The translations under genes were made by a program, and so were the position numbers. The notes beneath the pieces are model-generated. The model made no database searches. It was not told the DNA's origin and worked only from the letters and a program-made list of their open reading frames with translations. From NCBI GenBank assembly GCA_964368455.1, contig CAYJAZ010000013.1, positions 1 to 64,000 on the forward strand: a DNA stretch of 64,000 nucleotides, given 5' to 3'. This DNA is from CAYJAZ01 sp964368455 (GTDB taxonomy: Bacteria > Desulfobacterota > Desulfovibrionia > Desulfovibrionales > Desulfovibrionaceae). Numbering within the stretch: position 1 is the first letter of the stretch; every line of letters begins with the position of its first letter. Shown here one piece after another: positions 17,661-27,030 of the stretch.

Positions 17661-18314
17661 ATGAAAAATTCTTTTATTACACATTTAACGCTATTCTTTG
17701 CTTTTTTATTAACTTCTGAAATTTCTTTTGCAAAAGAGCAAGATTCTAGTGAAATGAGATTGGGAACAGCGATGACTTTTCAACCGCTCTATTCCTATGA
17801 GCAAGAATTACCCACACGTTTTGACAAGGGTAATTTTTCTTACTTTATTACGTCAAATAAGGTAGTTAAGGAATATGTAGCTATTGAAGAACTTAAAGAC
17901 AGCCCTTTATTTTGTGAGGTTGAATTTTCTTCTTATGGCAATATTATAGATCCATATTCTTGGAATTACGAAGCTGTGAATGCAAGTGAAAATATGGGTA
18001 CACTTTTTTATAATACTTATTATGAGCTTGAAAAAATTGGCAAAATAAAGCCTTATGCTAATATTGGCTTTGGTATGGCTTGGACAGGAATTCGCGGCGA
18101 CTCTGCTTTGAGTGGCATGTCGGATGCCTCAAAATTAGCTTGGAATGCTGGTTTTGGCTTTGATTTTACGGCAAAAGAAGATGTTATTATTGATGTTGGT
18201 TATAGATACTCAGACTTGAATACATCCTCTGAAAATGATTTTATGGATACACATTTGGCAAAGAGGACGGATAATATACATCAACTTGTTTTCAATGTAG
18301 AATACATTTTTTAA
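17661..18314 (+). CDS. outer-membrane beta-barrel protein
   Basis: This 217-residue protein has a signal peptide (MKNSFITHLTLFFAFLLTSEISFA, cleavage about residue 24) and barrel-like strands: IKPYANIGFGMAWTGIRG, WNAGFGFDFTAKEDVIIDVGYRYSD, ending HQLVFNVEYIF with a terminal Phe. Its second half resembles the protein at 7042 in pattern (PYIGAGIGFASIE versus PYANIGFGMAWTG, and the final YxF), so the two are probably distant paralogues. No good ribosome binding site precedes the ATG (ATATT only). It is divergent from thiC. Function beyond outer-membrane location is unknown. Confidence 0.72.
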   Translation: MKNSFITHLTLFFAFLLTSEISFAKEQDSSEMRLGTAMTFQPLYSYEQELPTRFDKGNFSYFITSNKVVKEYVAIEELKDSPLFCEVEFSSYGNIIDPYSWNYEAVNASENMGTLFYNTYYELEKIGKIKPYANIGFGMAWTGIRGDSALSGMSDASKLAWNAGFGFDFTAKEDVIIDVGYRYSDLNTSSENDFMDTHLAKRTDNIHQLVFNVEYIF

Positions 18315-18360
18315 TCAAGATATTGGTTAAGATTTTTAATCAAATTGTTGATTACCACAC

Positions 18361-18390
18361 AAAAAGCACTGAATATATTCAGTGCTTTTT
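18361..18390. terminator. bidirectional terminator between the outer-membrane gene and the SNF2 gene
   Basis: AAAAAGCACTGAATA paired with TATTCAGTGCTTTTT, with A- and T-runs on either side. It can serve the gene ending at 18314 on the plus strand and the helicase gene on the minus strand. The stem core AGCACTGA also appears in the terminator at 48802. Confidence 0.75.
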
Positions 18391-18453
18391 GCCTTTATTT
18401 ACTGCATTGATGCCTTTATTTACTGCATTGATGCTTTTATTTACTGCATTGAT
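18391..18453. repeat. three tandem 21-bp repeats
   Basis: Three consecutive copies of GCCTTTATTTACTGCATTGAT; the third has one substitution (GCTTTT). A truncated echo, GCTTTTTGCCTTTATTT, follows. They lie between the terminator and the helicase stop codon and encode nothing. Probably replication-slippage expansion. Confidence 0.9.
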
Positions 18454-18464
18454 GCTTTTTGCCT

Positions 18465-21400
18465 TTATTTGGTATAGACATCAAAGAGTTTCATAAGTTC
18501 GTCTAAATTGAGTTTTTGTGCACTATGTGTATTTGCTAGAACATCTGCGGCTAATTCTCTCTTACTTGCGTGAAGATCGAGAATTTTTTCTTCGACAGAA
18601 TCTTGCATAATCAATCTATAGACAGTCACAGGCCTTGTCTGTCCCATTCTGTGAGCTCTATCAGAAGCTTGATCCTCAACAGCAGGGTTCCACCATGGAT
18701 CGAGATGGATGACATAGTCTGCCGCAGTAAGATTAAGCCCTTGTCCGCCAGCTTTTAGGCTTATACAAAAAATATCAGCCTTATTTGCTTGAAAAGCTTG
18801 CACTAATTCTGCTCTTTTCTTTTCTTGCACGCTGCCATCTAGATAAAGGGTATTTATACCGAGATTTTGGATTTCTTTATAGACGATTTTTAAATGCGAA
18901 GTGAATTGAGAGAAGATCAAGGCTTGATGGTTATTTTGCCTCAATTCTTTAATCAATTCTAAAAGTGCGGCCAGTTTTGAAGATTCAATATCTGTGTATG
19001 GATCGATAAGTTTTGGATTGCAACACACTCTTCGCAACTTTGTAAGTTCTGCAAGTATGAGGAATTTAGAAGCATTTTCGCCTTTTTCTCGCTTTGCTTT
19101 TTCTATATTTTGTAAAGCTTGCAATCGAATTGCTTCATACATTGCTCTTTCTTTTTCACTTGGTTCGATGATAAGTGTTTGTTCTGTTCTTGCTGGCAAT
19201 TCTTCTAATACAGCATTCTTTGTTCTTCTGAGGATAAATGATTTTACTAAAGCACGCAGATTGTTTCTAGAAATATTTCTTGCTGTATTGTTTTCATTAT
19301 AGGCAAGATTAAATTTATCGTTGAAATTATCGAGTGAACCCAATAAACCAGGATTTATGATATTGAAAATACTCCATAAATCTTCAAGTGAATTTTCTAT
19401 TGGTGTGCCTGTGAGGGCAATTTTTGAATCTGCTTGTAGCTTTGCACTAGATTTACTACGCAATGTTTTGGAATTTTTTAATGCCTGTGCTTCGTCAAAA
19501 ACGATAAGTTTGAATTTCTTCTTCACTAAAGAAGGCATTTCAGAAGTCAAAAGCCCATAACCAACTATCAACACATCATTTTCTTCTAGTTCTTCTATAG
19601 TTTTTGCTCTTTCTTTTTTAGAAATTTGAGCTGTGAGCCTTTTACAATTTATTTGCGGAGCAAATTTATGTATTTCGCTTTCCCAGTTATGACAAACAGA
19701 AGTTGGTGCAAGAATAAGTATGGCTTTTGCTTCTTCTGCATCGACTACAGATGTGCGTATTAAATGGAGAATTAATGTTATGGTTTGCAAGGTTTTACCT
19801 AAGCCCATATCATCGGCAAGACAAGCTCCAGCATTCAATTCAATTAAGGAGGCAAGCCATTCAAAACCCTCTACTTGATAATCTCTAAGTTCTGCTTGCA
19901 AAGCAGATGGAATTTGAATCTTGCTCTCATTTTTATTTGCTTTAAAGTGTGCAAGTTTTTTCTGCCATTCTTTCCAAAGATCATCGCTGTCAATATTTTC
20001 ATTATCTTCAGCAAAGAGACTATCTAAGGCAGGGGCAGCAAGAGGATGCAATAAAATATCGTCTTTATCTTCTTGAGTAATGGCATCAAATCTATCGAGA
20101 ACACGTCTAAACTCTTCTGTAAGCGAGAGGATTCTTCCATTTGCCATTGGAATAAACCTACCCTTATGCTTACGGATTTTCTTCAATAAATCCACCATAT
20201 CAAGAATAATTTCTTCATCAACCTGTAAATTACCCTCAACAGTAAACCATGAATTATTTTTTCGCATCTTTAATTGCATATTAGATTGTGAAACAGAAGA
20301 GGATAATTTTATTGGATCGCTGTCTAACCATTCAAGATCAAGATTATTTTCTTGCATTTCTAACAAAGAATTATAGGCAATTTCAGGCTCTTCTATACGC
20401 CAGAAATATTTTTCATCAAAAAGGTTTTCCTTAAGAGATGGACAAAGCACAAGCAATTCTTCCATTGCTTCTTTTTCAGCTTGAAAATTTCTCTCGATGC
20501 GAGTAGGGCTGTCTGCATATTTCGCAACAAAATTTTGTGCTCCAAAAGTAGGAATAAATGAAGAATTTTCACGTCCAAGTGGATAAACAATAGCTTGCAC
20601 TTCAAAACCTAAAGCTTCTTTTGCGATTCGATTTAATCTTAAAGTTGGTTTTGTATTCACCATTTCTTGCGATAAAGTTGAAAGTTTTTGCGTAGTGCTC
20701 ACTTTAACTTGGCTGTGTTCGCTTGAAATAAGTTGCATAACTTTTTCATGTGCTTGCTTTGGCAGAACAAGTTTTTCCTTGCCTATAAGTTCTTTGAGCT
20801 GTATGTGCTGTGGCGAAATCGGTGTCACTTTATAGACATCGTCTTCTTTTCTTATATATGTTCCAATTTGCGAACCAGGAAGTTCTAAAGAAAGTATGCA
20901 AGCCTCTTCATCTGCATTCTTAGCAGATTTTTTATCTGTATTTTCAATATCTTGATTTTTTTTGAAGTCAACTTTCAATTCAACTTCTTCTAATTCAAGA
21001 ACTATTTTCTCATTATTTTCTTCATTAAAAACAAGTTCATGCCCTATAAGAAGTGGCATAGCTTTTTCAAAGTCTATTTCATACATATCACGCCAATAGT
21101 CTTTTTTTGCCGCTTGCTTTATAATTTCTTTGTCTTGTTCGGATAAATAGCTAATGCTCTCTTTTTCGTCACGCAATCTTGAGACAGAGAGTTTTCTACC
21201 CTTTGTCCATGCATTTTTTGAAAAAGATTGTTCGTATGGATTTATTTCATTATACACAAAGGACACATTCCACACCAATCTTTTTGGGTTTTGTGTCGCT
21301 TTTTTCTTATTTTGATTTTCTTCACTATTAAAAAATGAAGTAATAGCCTCTAGTCTTTTTTCCCAAGAAAGATCTTCCATAAACAAAGAAGAAAAATCAA

Positions 21401-22688
21401 ACATTTCATACTGTTCTTTGAAATCTCTATAGATTTTAGCTTCAGAATCAGGCAATAATCTTGAAAGATTTTGGGCAATAACAAGAGCAAGAAAAGGAAT
21501 ATTTTCTTTATAATTTTCAAAATATTCTTTGACTAGAGCTATATATCTTTGTTCATTTTCTTCTTCATTCTTTAATTGCGGATAACAAATAACAAAGGTC
21601 AATACATAATCGTATTGAGCAAAGGCAAGATCTCTTTCAATAATATCCATATTCATTCTATTAGAAAAAGATGCTGACATAAGTTTTTCAAGCAATGATG
21701 CACAATTATTCATTATATGTGTGCGTACATAATTGACAAATTCTTTTTTTAACGCTTCTTTATGCTCAAGATTATTTTGTGCTTTTGCAAGAGTGAAAAG
21801 GTAGAAGAGTTCAAAAATATTTTCAAGCTTAACATTTTTTTTGCCTAAAACTTTACGCAAAGCTCTGAAACTAAGTTTTATATTCTTTGTAAGAGCGACA
21901 CAATCTTCAACACTACGTGCGTTAAAGAGATTCAAAGTATCAATGAAATACCCTCTGCCATCCTCTTGTGAAACCTTCAAAACCTTAAGTATGTCTTCAT
22001 ATATTTTTAAATCGTATTTTACAAAGGCAAAATAAGCTAAAAAAGAAGAGGAATAAAGGTTTTTTGCAAGACATAAAGAAACATAGATGTCTAGATAAGC
22101 GAAATTTTCATTTATTAAGGGAGTGTTTAAAGCCTTTCTTATGCGTAATCTTGTGATCCAAAGTTGTAGTTCGCCCTTGAGTTTTTTATAAAATTCATCA
22201 GGCGGATTTTCTGCATAAAAAAGTATTGGAACTTCATTAGGATAATATGCTTTTTTTGCACTTTCTAAAGCTCTTACTTCATTGAGGTAAAAATCTACAA
22301 AAGTTTGTGTTTTTTGAATAGCGCTATAGGAAACAACTCCAGCCCTGCTTGAGCGTAATCTTGCTGGAAGTTGCTTGATAAATTCCTTGCCCATGTGTAA
22401 TTTTGTGAAATATATTGTAAGAGCATGGCCGTCTTTTATTGGAAGTTTATGTTCTTTATTGACAAGTTTTTTTTCTCTAAGAGTTGAGAAAATCTGTGTA
22501 ATTCTTGTGGCAGACCATTCAAAATTTTCCATATCTTTGATAGGTATGCGTGAAAAAAGATCCACAAGAAGATGCTTATTTGTTAATTCTGGATAAAGAT
22601 AATTCACCAAACATACAAGCAATTCTTCAAGTTTACAAGAAGCAAGATGCGGTTCTAAAGCATAAGGGCTAGAATTTTCTTGCTTCAT
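18465..22688 (-). CDS. SNF2-family DEAD/DEAH-box helicase with a very long N-terminal region
   Basis: This 1407-residue protein has its SNF2 ATPase core in the last third. ELRDYQVEGFEWL is followed by Walker A DDMGLGKT near residue 956, the DEAQ box in IVFDEAQALKNSKT, motif III ALTGTPIEN, and a helicase C domain with FSQFTSHLKI, YLDGSV, LKAGGQGLNLTAADYVIHLDPWWNP and QASDRAHRMGQ. About 900 residues before the core match nothing I recognise; they are Lys/Glu/Leu-rich, mostly alpha-helical by look, with no SWIM-type CxC zinc motif. Such proteins translocate on double-stranded DNA and remodel protein-DNA complexes. It overlaps the small gene upstream by four bases (ATGA). Confidence 0.88.
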   Translation of the reverse strand: MKQENSSPYALEPHLASCKLEELLVCLVNYLYPELTNKHLLVDLFSRIPIKDMENFEWSATRITQIFSTLREKKLVNKEHKLPIKDGHALTIYFTKLHMGKEFIKQLPARLRSSRAGVVSYSAIQKTQTFVDFYLNEVRALESAKKAYYPNEVPILFYAENPPDEFYKKLKGELQLWITRLRIRKALNTPLINENFAYLDIYVSLCLAKNLYSSSFLAYFAFVKYDLKIYEDILKVLKVSQEDGRGYFIDTLNLFNARSVEDCVALTKNIKLSFRALRKVLGKKNVKLENIFELFYLFTLAKAQNNLEHKEALKKEFVNYVRTHIMNNCASLLEKLMSASFSNRMNMDIIERDLAFAQYDYVLTFVICYPQLKNEEENEQRYIALVKEYFENYKENIPFLALVIAQNLSRLLPDSEAKIYRDFKEQYEMFDFSSLFMEDLSWEKRLEAITSFFNSEENQNKKKATQNPKRLVWNVSFVYNEINPYEQSFSKNAWTKGRKLSVSRLRDEKESISYLSEQDKEIIKQAAKKDYWRDMYEIDFEKAMPLLIGHELVFNEENNEKIVLELEEVELKVDFKKNQDIENTDKKSAKNADEEACILSLELPGSQIGTYIRKEDDVYKVTPISPQHIQLKELIGKEKLVLPKQAHEKVMQLISSEHSQVKVSTTQKLSTLSQEMVNTKPTLRLNRIAKEALGFEVQAIVYPLGRENSSFIPTFGAQNFVAKYADSPTRIERNFQAEKEAMEELLVLCPSLKENLFDEKYFWRIEEPEIAYNSLLEMQENNLDLEWLDSDPIKLSSSVSQSNMQLKMRKNNSWFTVEGNLQVDEEIILDMVDLLKKIRKHKGRFIPMANGRILSLTEEFRRVLDRFDAITQEDKDDILLHPLAAPALDSLFAEDNENIDSDDLWKEWQKKLAHFKANKNESKIQIPSALQAELRDYQVEGFEWLASLIELNAGACLADDMGLGKTLQTITLILHLIRTSVVDAEEAKAILILAPTSVCHNWESEIHKFAPQINCKRLTAQISKKERAKTIEELEENDVLIVGYGLLTSEMPSLVKKKFKLIVFDEAQALKNSKTLRSKSSAKLQADSKIALTGTPIENSLEDLWSIFNIINPGLLGSLDNFNDKFNLAYNENNTARNISRNNLRALVKSFILRRTKNAVLEELPARTEQTLIIEPSEKERAMYEAIRLQALQNIEKAKREKGENASKFLILAELTKLRRVCCNPKLIDPYTDIESSKLAALLELIKELRQNNHQALIFSQFTSHLKIVYKEIQNLGINTLYLDGSVQEKKRAELVQAFQANKADIFCISLKAGGQGLNLTAADYVIHLDPWWNPAVEDQASDRAHRMGQTRPVTVYRLIMQDSVEEKILDLHASKRELAADVLANTHSAQKLNLDELMKLFDVYTK

Positions 22689-23014
22689 TCTTTTTCTTGT
22701 TTATTTATAGGACTAAAGTGAATTTGTGTAGCAGGCTTTGCATTTGACTCTTTAGTAGGCAAATTAAGTTCAAAAACTGGCTTCACTTCGCCTTTTCTTC
22801 CTTCAAGCCTTGTTCTTACAGTCCAATGGTAGTTAAAAAGTTGATTCTTGCTGTATTTTGCTTGAATAAAGGAAAGAATAAGCACAGCTTCTTCCCATCT
22901 TTTTGTAGGCTCAAAATTGTCCACTATTCTTGCATACTTAGTCCAAAGATGAGTAAGCGAAGCTTCGTCAAGATTATCCAATTGCTGTGCCATTTTTTTT
23001 AATAATTCTTCCAT
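22685..23014 (-). CDS. hypothetical protein, 109 aa, coupled to the SNF2 helicase
   Basis: I do not recognise this protein. It is a small soluble protein, mostly helical in its first 70 residues (MEELLKKMAQQLDNLDEASL, WEEAVLILSFIQAKYSKNQL), with a Lys/Pro-rich tail. Its stop overlaps the helicase start (ATGA), which suggests translational coupling and a joint role. No signal peptide or membrane segment. No RNA or DNA-binding motif is obvious. Confidence 0.65.
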   Translation of the reverse strand: MEELLKKMAQQLDNLDEASLTHLWTKYARIVDNFEPTKRWEEAVLILSFIQAKYSKNQLFNYHWTVRTRLEGRKGEVKPVFELNLPTKESNAKPATQIHFSPINKQEKE

Positions 23015-23036
23015 GTAGAACTCTGAATTTTTTTAT

Positions 23037-23072
23037 GGAAAGCAGTTTTAATACATATTAAAACTGCTTTCC
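23037..23072. repeat. 16-bp perfect palindrome between the M20 gene and the helicase operon
   Basis: GGAAAGCAGTTTTAAT, loop ACAT, then ATTAAAACTGCTTTCC. It lies 76-111 nt after the M20 stop and 23 nt before the 109-aa gene. The stem is stable, but neither side has the T-run expected directly after it, so it is either a poor terminator or an operator-like site. A second hairpin (ATATTGCAA/TTGCAATAT, about 23089-23115) lies nearer the M20 stop. Confidence 0.6.
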
Positions 23073-23147
23073 AAATTATATACTAAGAAATATTGCAAGA
23101 AATATTTTTGCAATATATTTTATGTGCTTATTTCTTATCTAATTGAT

Positions 23148-24383
23148 TTATATAGAATTAAAAAGAATGTGTGCAAAGACTTTTGCATCGTTAATATTAT
23201 GCGAAATCTTAGATTTTTCATTAGGCATATGATAAGTTGGATGCACTCTTGCCCACACAACAGCAGGTATATTACGCATACGGAATCTGCTTGCCACAGT
23301 TGAACCGCCTATTCCACCTGGTTTTGCATCAATACCGTATACATCCTTGATAGCTGCAAGCGTTTTCACAACAATTTCACTATCAACTGGTGTTGGCGGA
23401 GTGAAAGGTTCTGAACTTTGTATATTGATTTGCAATTGAGCACCATATTTTGCAGCTATAGGCTCAAGATGAGTTTTCACTTTTTCATAAACTTGTTCTG
23501 CTGTATAGCAAGGCAAGATACGGCAATCAAGATAGAAAGTATCTTGGCCAGAAATAGTATTGGTATTTGGAACGTTTGCTAAAATTCTAGTAGGTGTGAT
23601 GGTTGAACAATTTGGCATGAAAAGATCATCTCTTTCAGTCAACTCGTCTTGAATTTTTGCACTTTCTGAAATCATTTCAGCTGCTACCATAAGTGTGTTT
23701 ACAGCTTGATCTGGAGTTGATGCGTGGCATTGTTTGCCTGAAACAACAATTTCAAGCCATAAAACGCCTTTTTCTGCAATTTCAACCATAGCACCGTCTT
23801 CTGTTCCGAAATCTGGAACAAGAACTAAATCGCCTTCTTTTACAATATCAGGAAAATGTTCCATGAGATAATCAACACCATAGGCATTGCTTGTTTCTTC
23901 GTCGGCAACGCAAAGCAAGCCAAATGCAATATCTGGAATAATGTGTTCTTCAAGTAATTCTGCAGCAAGAAGTACAGCTGAAACAATAGCTTGCTGATTA
24001 TCTTCAACACCTCTACCATAGATAGTGTCGCCATCTTCAGCAACTGTTAAACTAAATGGATCTGTATTCCATAATTCTAAAGCACCAGCAGGAACAACAT
24101 CAAGATGCCCCATAACCCAAAGAGTGCGAGGCCCTTTGCCCTCAACTACAACTGTAAAATTTGGACGCTCTTTTGCACTCACTCTTTCGTCAGGTGCATT
24201 ATAATCTTTAATATTAGAAAGGCCAAATTGCAAAAGTTTCTCTTTCAACCATTGTGCTTTTTCCATTTCGCCATCGCCACCGTTCACAGGGCTCATTGCG
24301 ATATTTCTTGTAAGGCCTTGTTGTAATTCAATAACCCTTGCTTTTCTTGTGTCTAATTTTTCAAAAAGAGCTTGTAAATCCAT
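23148..24383 (-). CDS. M20-family metallopeptidase/deacylase (ArgE/DapE/ACY1 type)
   Basis: This 411-residue enzyme has the di-zinc site of the M20 family. VMGHLDVVPAG (His and catalytic Asp), YGRGVEDNQQ (bridging Asp), VADEETSN (general-base Glu and metal Glu), LVPDFG (metal Asp) and C-terminal HPTYHMPNE (metal His) are all intact. A dimerisation lid is inserted from about residue 190 to 300. It hydrolyses an amide bond of an N-acyl amino acid or small peptide; the exact substrate is not determinable, so I avoid calling it dapE. It lies 12 bases after clpA on the same strand. Confidence 0.88.
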   Translation of the reverse strand: MDLQALFEKLDTRKARVIELQQGLTRNIAMSPVNGGDGEMEKAQWLKEKLLQFGLSNIKDYNAPDERVSAKERPNFTVVVEGKGPRTLWVMGHLDVVPAGALELWNTDPFSLTVAEDGDTIYGRGVEDNQQAIVSAVLLAAELLEEHIIPDIAFGLLCVADEETSNAYGVDYLMEHFPDIVKEGDLVLVPDFGTEDGAMVEIAEKGVLWLEIVVSGKQCHASTPDQAVNTLMVAAEMISESAKIQDELTERDDLFMPNCSTITPTRILANVPNTNTISGQDTFYLDCRILPCYTAEQVYEKVKTHLEPIAAKYGAQLQINIQSSEPFTPPTPVDSEIVVKTLAAIKDVYGIDAKPGGIGGSTVASRFRMRNIPAVVWARVHPTYHMPNEKSKISHNINDAKVFAHILFNSI

Positions 24384-24395
24384 TTTTCACTTCCT

Positions 24396-26657
24396 TTATT
24401 TTTTTGCTATTGCTTCTAATTTTAATTTTTCATTATTTTTTTTATCAAGATCAACCTTTACAGTTCCGCCCTTTGCAAGCGAACCAAAAAGCACTTCTTC
24501 AGCCAAGAAATCTTCTAATTCAGATCGAACTAAATGTTCTAAAGGCCTTGCACCAAGCTTTGGATTAAAGCCATGTGTTGCAAACCATTCTCTCGCTGCA
24601 TCTGTCATAGTGAGTTTGATTTTCTTTGCTTGCAAACCTTTGAAAAGTGCGTCTATTGTTTTGTCAACAATAGAAAGGATATGTTCTTTTGAAAGTTCTG
24701 CAAATGGAATTAAAGCATCAAGTCTATTTCTAAATTCAGGCGAGAAAGTTTTTTCTACTGCTTTCTTACTTTTTGAAACAGAATCGCTTGTTCCTTGCGT
24801 AAAACCAACAGAAGAATTAGCCATTTCCATAGCACCAGCATTTGTAGTCATGATAATAACTGTATTTCTAAAATCTGCTTTTTTGCCATTATTGTCGGTA
24901 AGGGTTGCATAGTCCATTACTTGCAATAATATATTGTAGATATCTGGATGAGCTTTTTCAATTTCATCAAATAAAACAACAGCGTGCGGAGTTTTTCTCA
25001 CAGCTTCTGTGAGTAAGCCACCTTGTTCAAAACCAACATAGCCTGGAGGCGAACCAATAAGGCGAGCAACAGCATGTTTTTCCATATACTCACTCATATC
25101 AAAACGTAAGAAAGAAATTCCAAGTTCTTCTGCAAGTGATTTTGCAAGCTCTGTCTTACCTACGCCAGTTGGACCATAAAAGAGAAATGAGCCAGTAGGC
25201 CTTTTGTTTACTGTGAGATTTGCTCTTGAACGCAATATAGCTTTATTCACTTTATTCACGGCTTCGTCTTGGCCAAAAATTCTTGCTTTCAGATTTTTTT
25301 CTAAATCTTTGAGTAGAACTTTTTCATCGGAAGTTACGGAAGCAGTTGGAATATTTGCCATACGTGCAACAACACGTTCCACATCTTGAACATGCACAAT
25401 ATTATTTGCTCTAAATGATGGTTTCATCCTTAAAGCAGCTGCACTTTCATCCATGACATCAATGGCTTTGTCAGGCAACATTCTGTCTTGTAGATAGCGA
25501 GTTGCTAATTCAACAATAGCAGAAAGTACATTCTTGCCATAGCGAACAGCGTGATGTTCTTCGTATTTACTTTGTAAACCTTTGAGGATATCTACGCAAT
25601 CTTCCTTACTTGGTTCAAGCACATCAACTTTTTGAAATCTTCTTGCAAGCCCTCTATCTTTATTAATAGTTGCTCTAAAATCTTCATAAGTAGTTGAGGC
25701 TATACAGCGAATTTGTCCGCTATTCAGATAGGGTTTGAGCATGCTTGAAGCATCAAGGCCGCCAGCATTGCTTTGCGAAGAAGATAAAAGACTATGGATT
25801 TCGTCTATTGCTAAGATCACATTTTCCTTAGTTAAAAGTTCTGTAATAATAGCTTTTAATCTTGCTTCAAATTCGCCCTTATATTTTGCCCCTGCCATAA
25901 GAGAAGAAGTGTCTAAGGCATAGATTTCTGTAGAATGAAATTCTTTTGGAACTTTTTTCTGCACTATACGCATAGCAAGTCCTTCGATAAGTGAAGTTTT
26001 GCCAATGCCAGCTTCGCCTGTAATGAGAGGATTGTTTTTCTTTCTTCTAGAAAGAATTTCAACAATTCTCAAGAGTTCTGACTCTCTGCCTATAAGAGGA
26101 TCAAGTTCATTTGCTTTAGCTTTTGCATTGAGATTTATACAAAAATGCTCAAGAGCAGAATTAGCATTATTTACTTTTTTTGCGTCTTTTTCTTCGATTA
26201 TTTCTTCATGGCTTTCTTCGCCATTTGGCATACGATGCGAAATAAATTCCACCACGTCAAGTCTTGAAAGACCTTGAGATTGCAAGACATTCACTGCCCA
26301 ACTATCTTCTTCTAAGAATAAAGCTGCTAAAATATCGCCAACTTCAATGCTTTCACGTCCTGCATTGATAATATGCTGATAGGCTCTTGTGAGTAAGCGT
26401 TCTACAGCAAGAGTTTGCATAACTTCTTTACTTTCTTCCATATCAATATTAACGCTTTCTAATTTTTCGTTAAAAAAGCGTTCTAGGGTGCGGCGAATCT
26501 CAGGAAGACTTGCTCCGCAACCTTCTAATATTGTTTTAGTTTCAGTGTCGTATGTAAGGGCAAATAGTATGTGTTCGCTTGTGAGATATTCGTGCTTTCT
26601 AGCACGCATTTCTAACACAGCTTTTGCCAAAACACTTTGAACGGCATGACTTAGCAT
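24396..26657 (-). CDS. clpA: ATP-dependent Clp protease ATP-binding subunit ClpA
   Basis: This 753-residue AAA+ unfoldase feeds substrates to ClpP. It has the N-domain that binds ClpS (residues 1-145, opening MLSHAVQSVLAKAVLEMRAR), an acidic linker, AAA1 with Walker A TGEAGIGKT (213-221) and AIDEIHSLL, and AAA2 with Walker A YGPTGVGKTEL (near residue 496), the pore segment GSPPGYVGFEQGG and LFDEIEKAHPD. The absence of the ClpB-type middle coiled coil, together with the neighbouring clpS, marks it as ClpA. GAGGAA precedes the start. It is downstream of clpS by 27 bases. Confidence 0.96.
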   Translation of the reverse strand: MLSHAVQSVLAKAVLEMRARKHEYLTSEHILFALTYDTETKTILEGCGASLPEIRRTLERFFNEKLESVNIDMEESKEVMQTLAVERLLTRAYQHIINAGRESIEVGDILAALFLEEDSWAVNVLQSQGLSRLDVVEFISHRMPNGEESHEEIIEEKDAKKVNNANSALEHFCINLNAKAKANELDPLIGRESELLRIVEILSRRKKNNPLITGEAGIGKTSLIEGLAMRIVQKKVPKEFHSTEIYALDTSSLMAGAKYKGEFEARLKAIITELLTKENVILAIDEIHSLLSSSQSNAGGLDASSMLKPYLNSGQIRCIASTTYEDFRATINKDRGLARRFQKVDVLEPSKEDCVDILKGLQSKYEEHHAVRYGKNVLSAIVELATRYLQDRMLPDKAIDVMDESAAALRMKPSFRANNIVHVQDVERVVARMANIPTASVTSDEKVLLKDLEKNLKARIFGQDEAVNKVNKAILRSRANLTVNKRPTGSFLFYGPTGVGKTELAKSLAEELGISFLRFDMSEYMEKHAVARLIGSPPGYVGFEQGGLLTEAVRKTPHAVVLFDEIEKAHPDIYNILLQVMDYATLTDNNGKKADFRNTVIIMTTNAGAMEMANSSVGFTQGTSDSVSKSKKAVEKTFSPEFRNRLDALIPFAELSKEHILSIVDKTIDALFKGLQAKKIKLTMTDAAREWFATHGFNPKLGARPLEHLVRSELEDFLAEEVLFGSLAKGGTVKVDLDKKNNEKLKLEAIAKK

Positions 26658-26684
26658 ACATTCCTCGTATTATATTTATAGTGA

Positions 26685-26996
26685 TTAATCTTCAGGTTCA
26701 AAAGTACAAAGTAAAGGATATCCAGCATTTTTTGCTAGCTTCAAAGTTTTGTCTACCTTTGTTTCTGCTATTTCTTTTGTGTATAGTCCGATAACTGCTT
26801 TGCCATGATTGTGCACAGTAAGCATTAATCTTTTTGACTCTTCCATGCTTTTATGAAAAACGTCTATCAATATACTAATCACAAAGTCCATAGTTGTATA
26901 GTCGTCATTATGAAGAATTATTTTATAGAGAGTTGGTTCTTTAAATTCTTCGTTAAAAAGAGGTGAAATTTCTGACAATTCTTTTTCTTGCGGCAT
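26685..26996 (-). CDS. clpS: ATP-dependent Clp protease adaptor ClpS
   Basis: This 103-residue adaptor delivers N-degron substrates to ClpA. It has a flexible N-terminus, then the family signature YKIILHNDDYTTMDFVISIL; the Asn-Asp pair and Met/Val residues form the N-degron pocket. The C-terminal VHNHGKAVIGLYTKEIAETKV is also typical. It is co-transcribed with clpA immediately downstream. Confidence 0.96.
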   Translation of the reverse strand: MPQEKELSEISPLFNEEFKEPTLYKIILHNDDYTTMDFVISILIDVFHKSMEESKRLMLTVHNHGKAVIGLYTKEIAETKVDKTLKLAKNAGYPLLCTFEPED

Positions 26997-27030
26997 AGTC
27001 TACTCACGAAATCGCTATTATTTTGTATTT

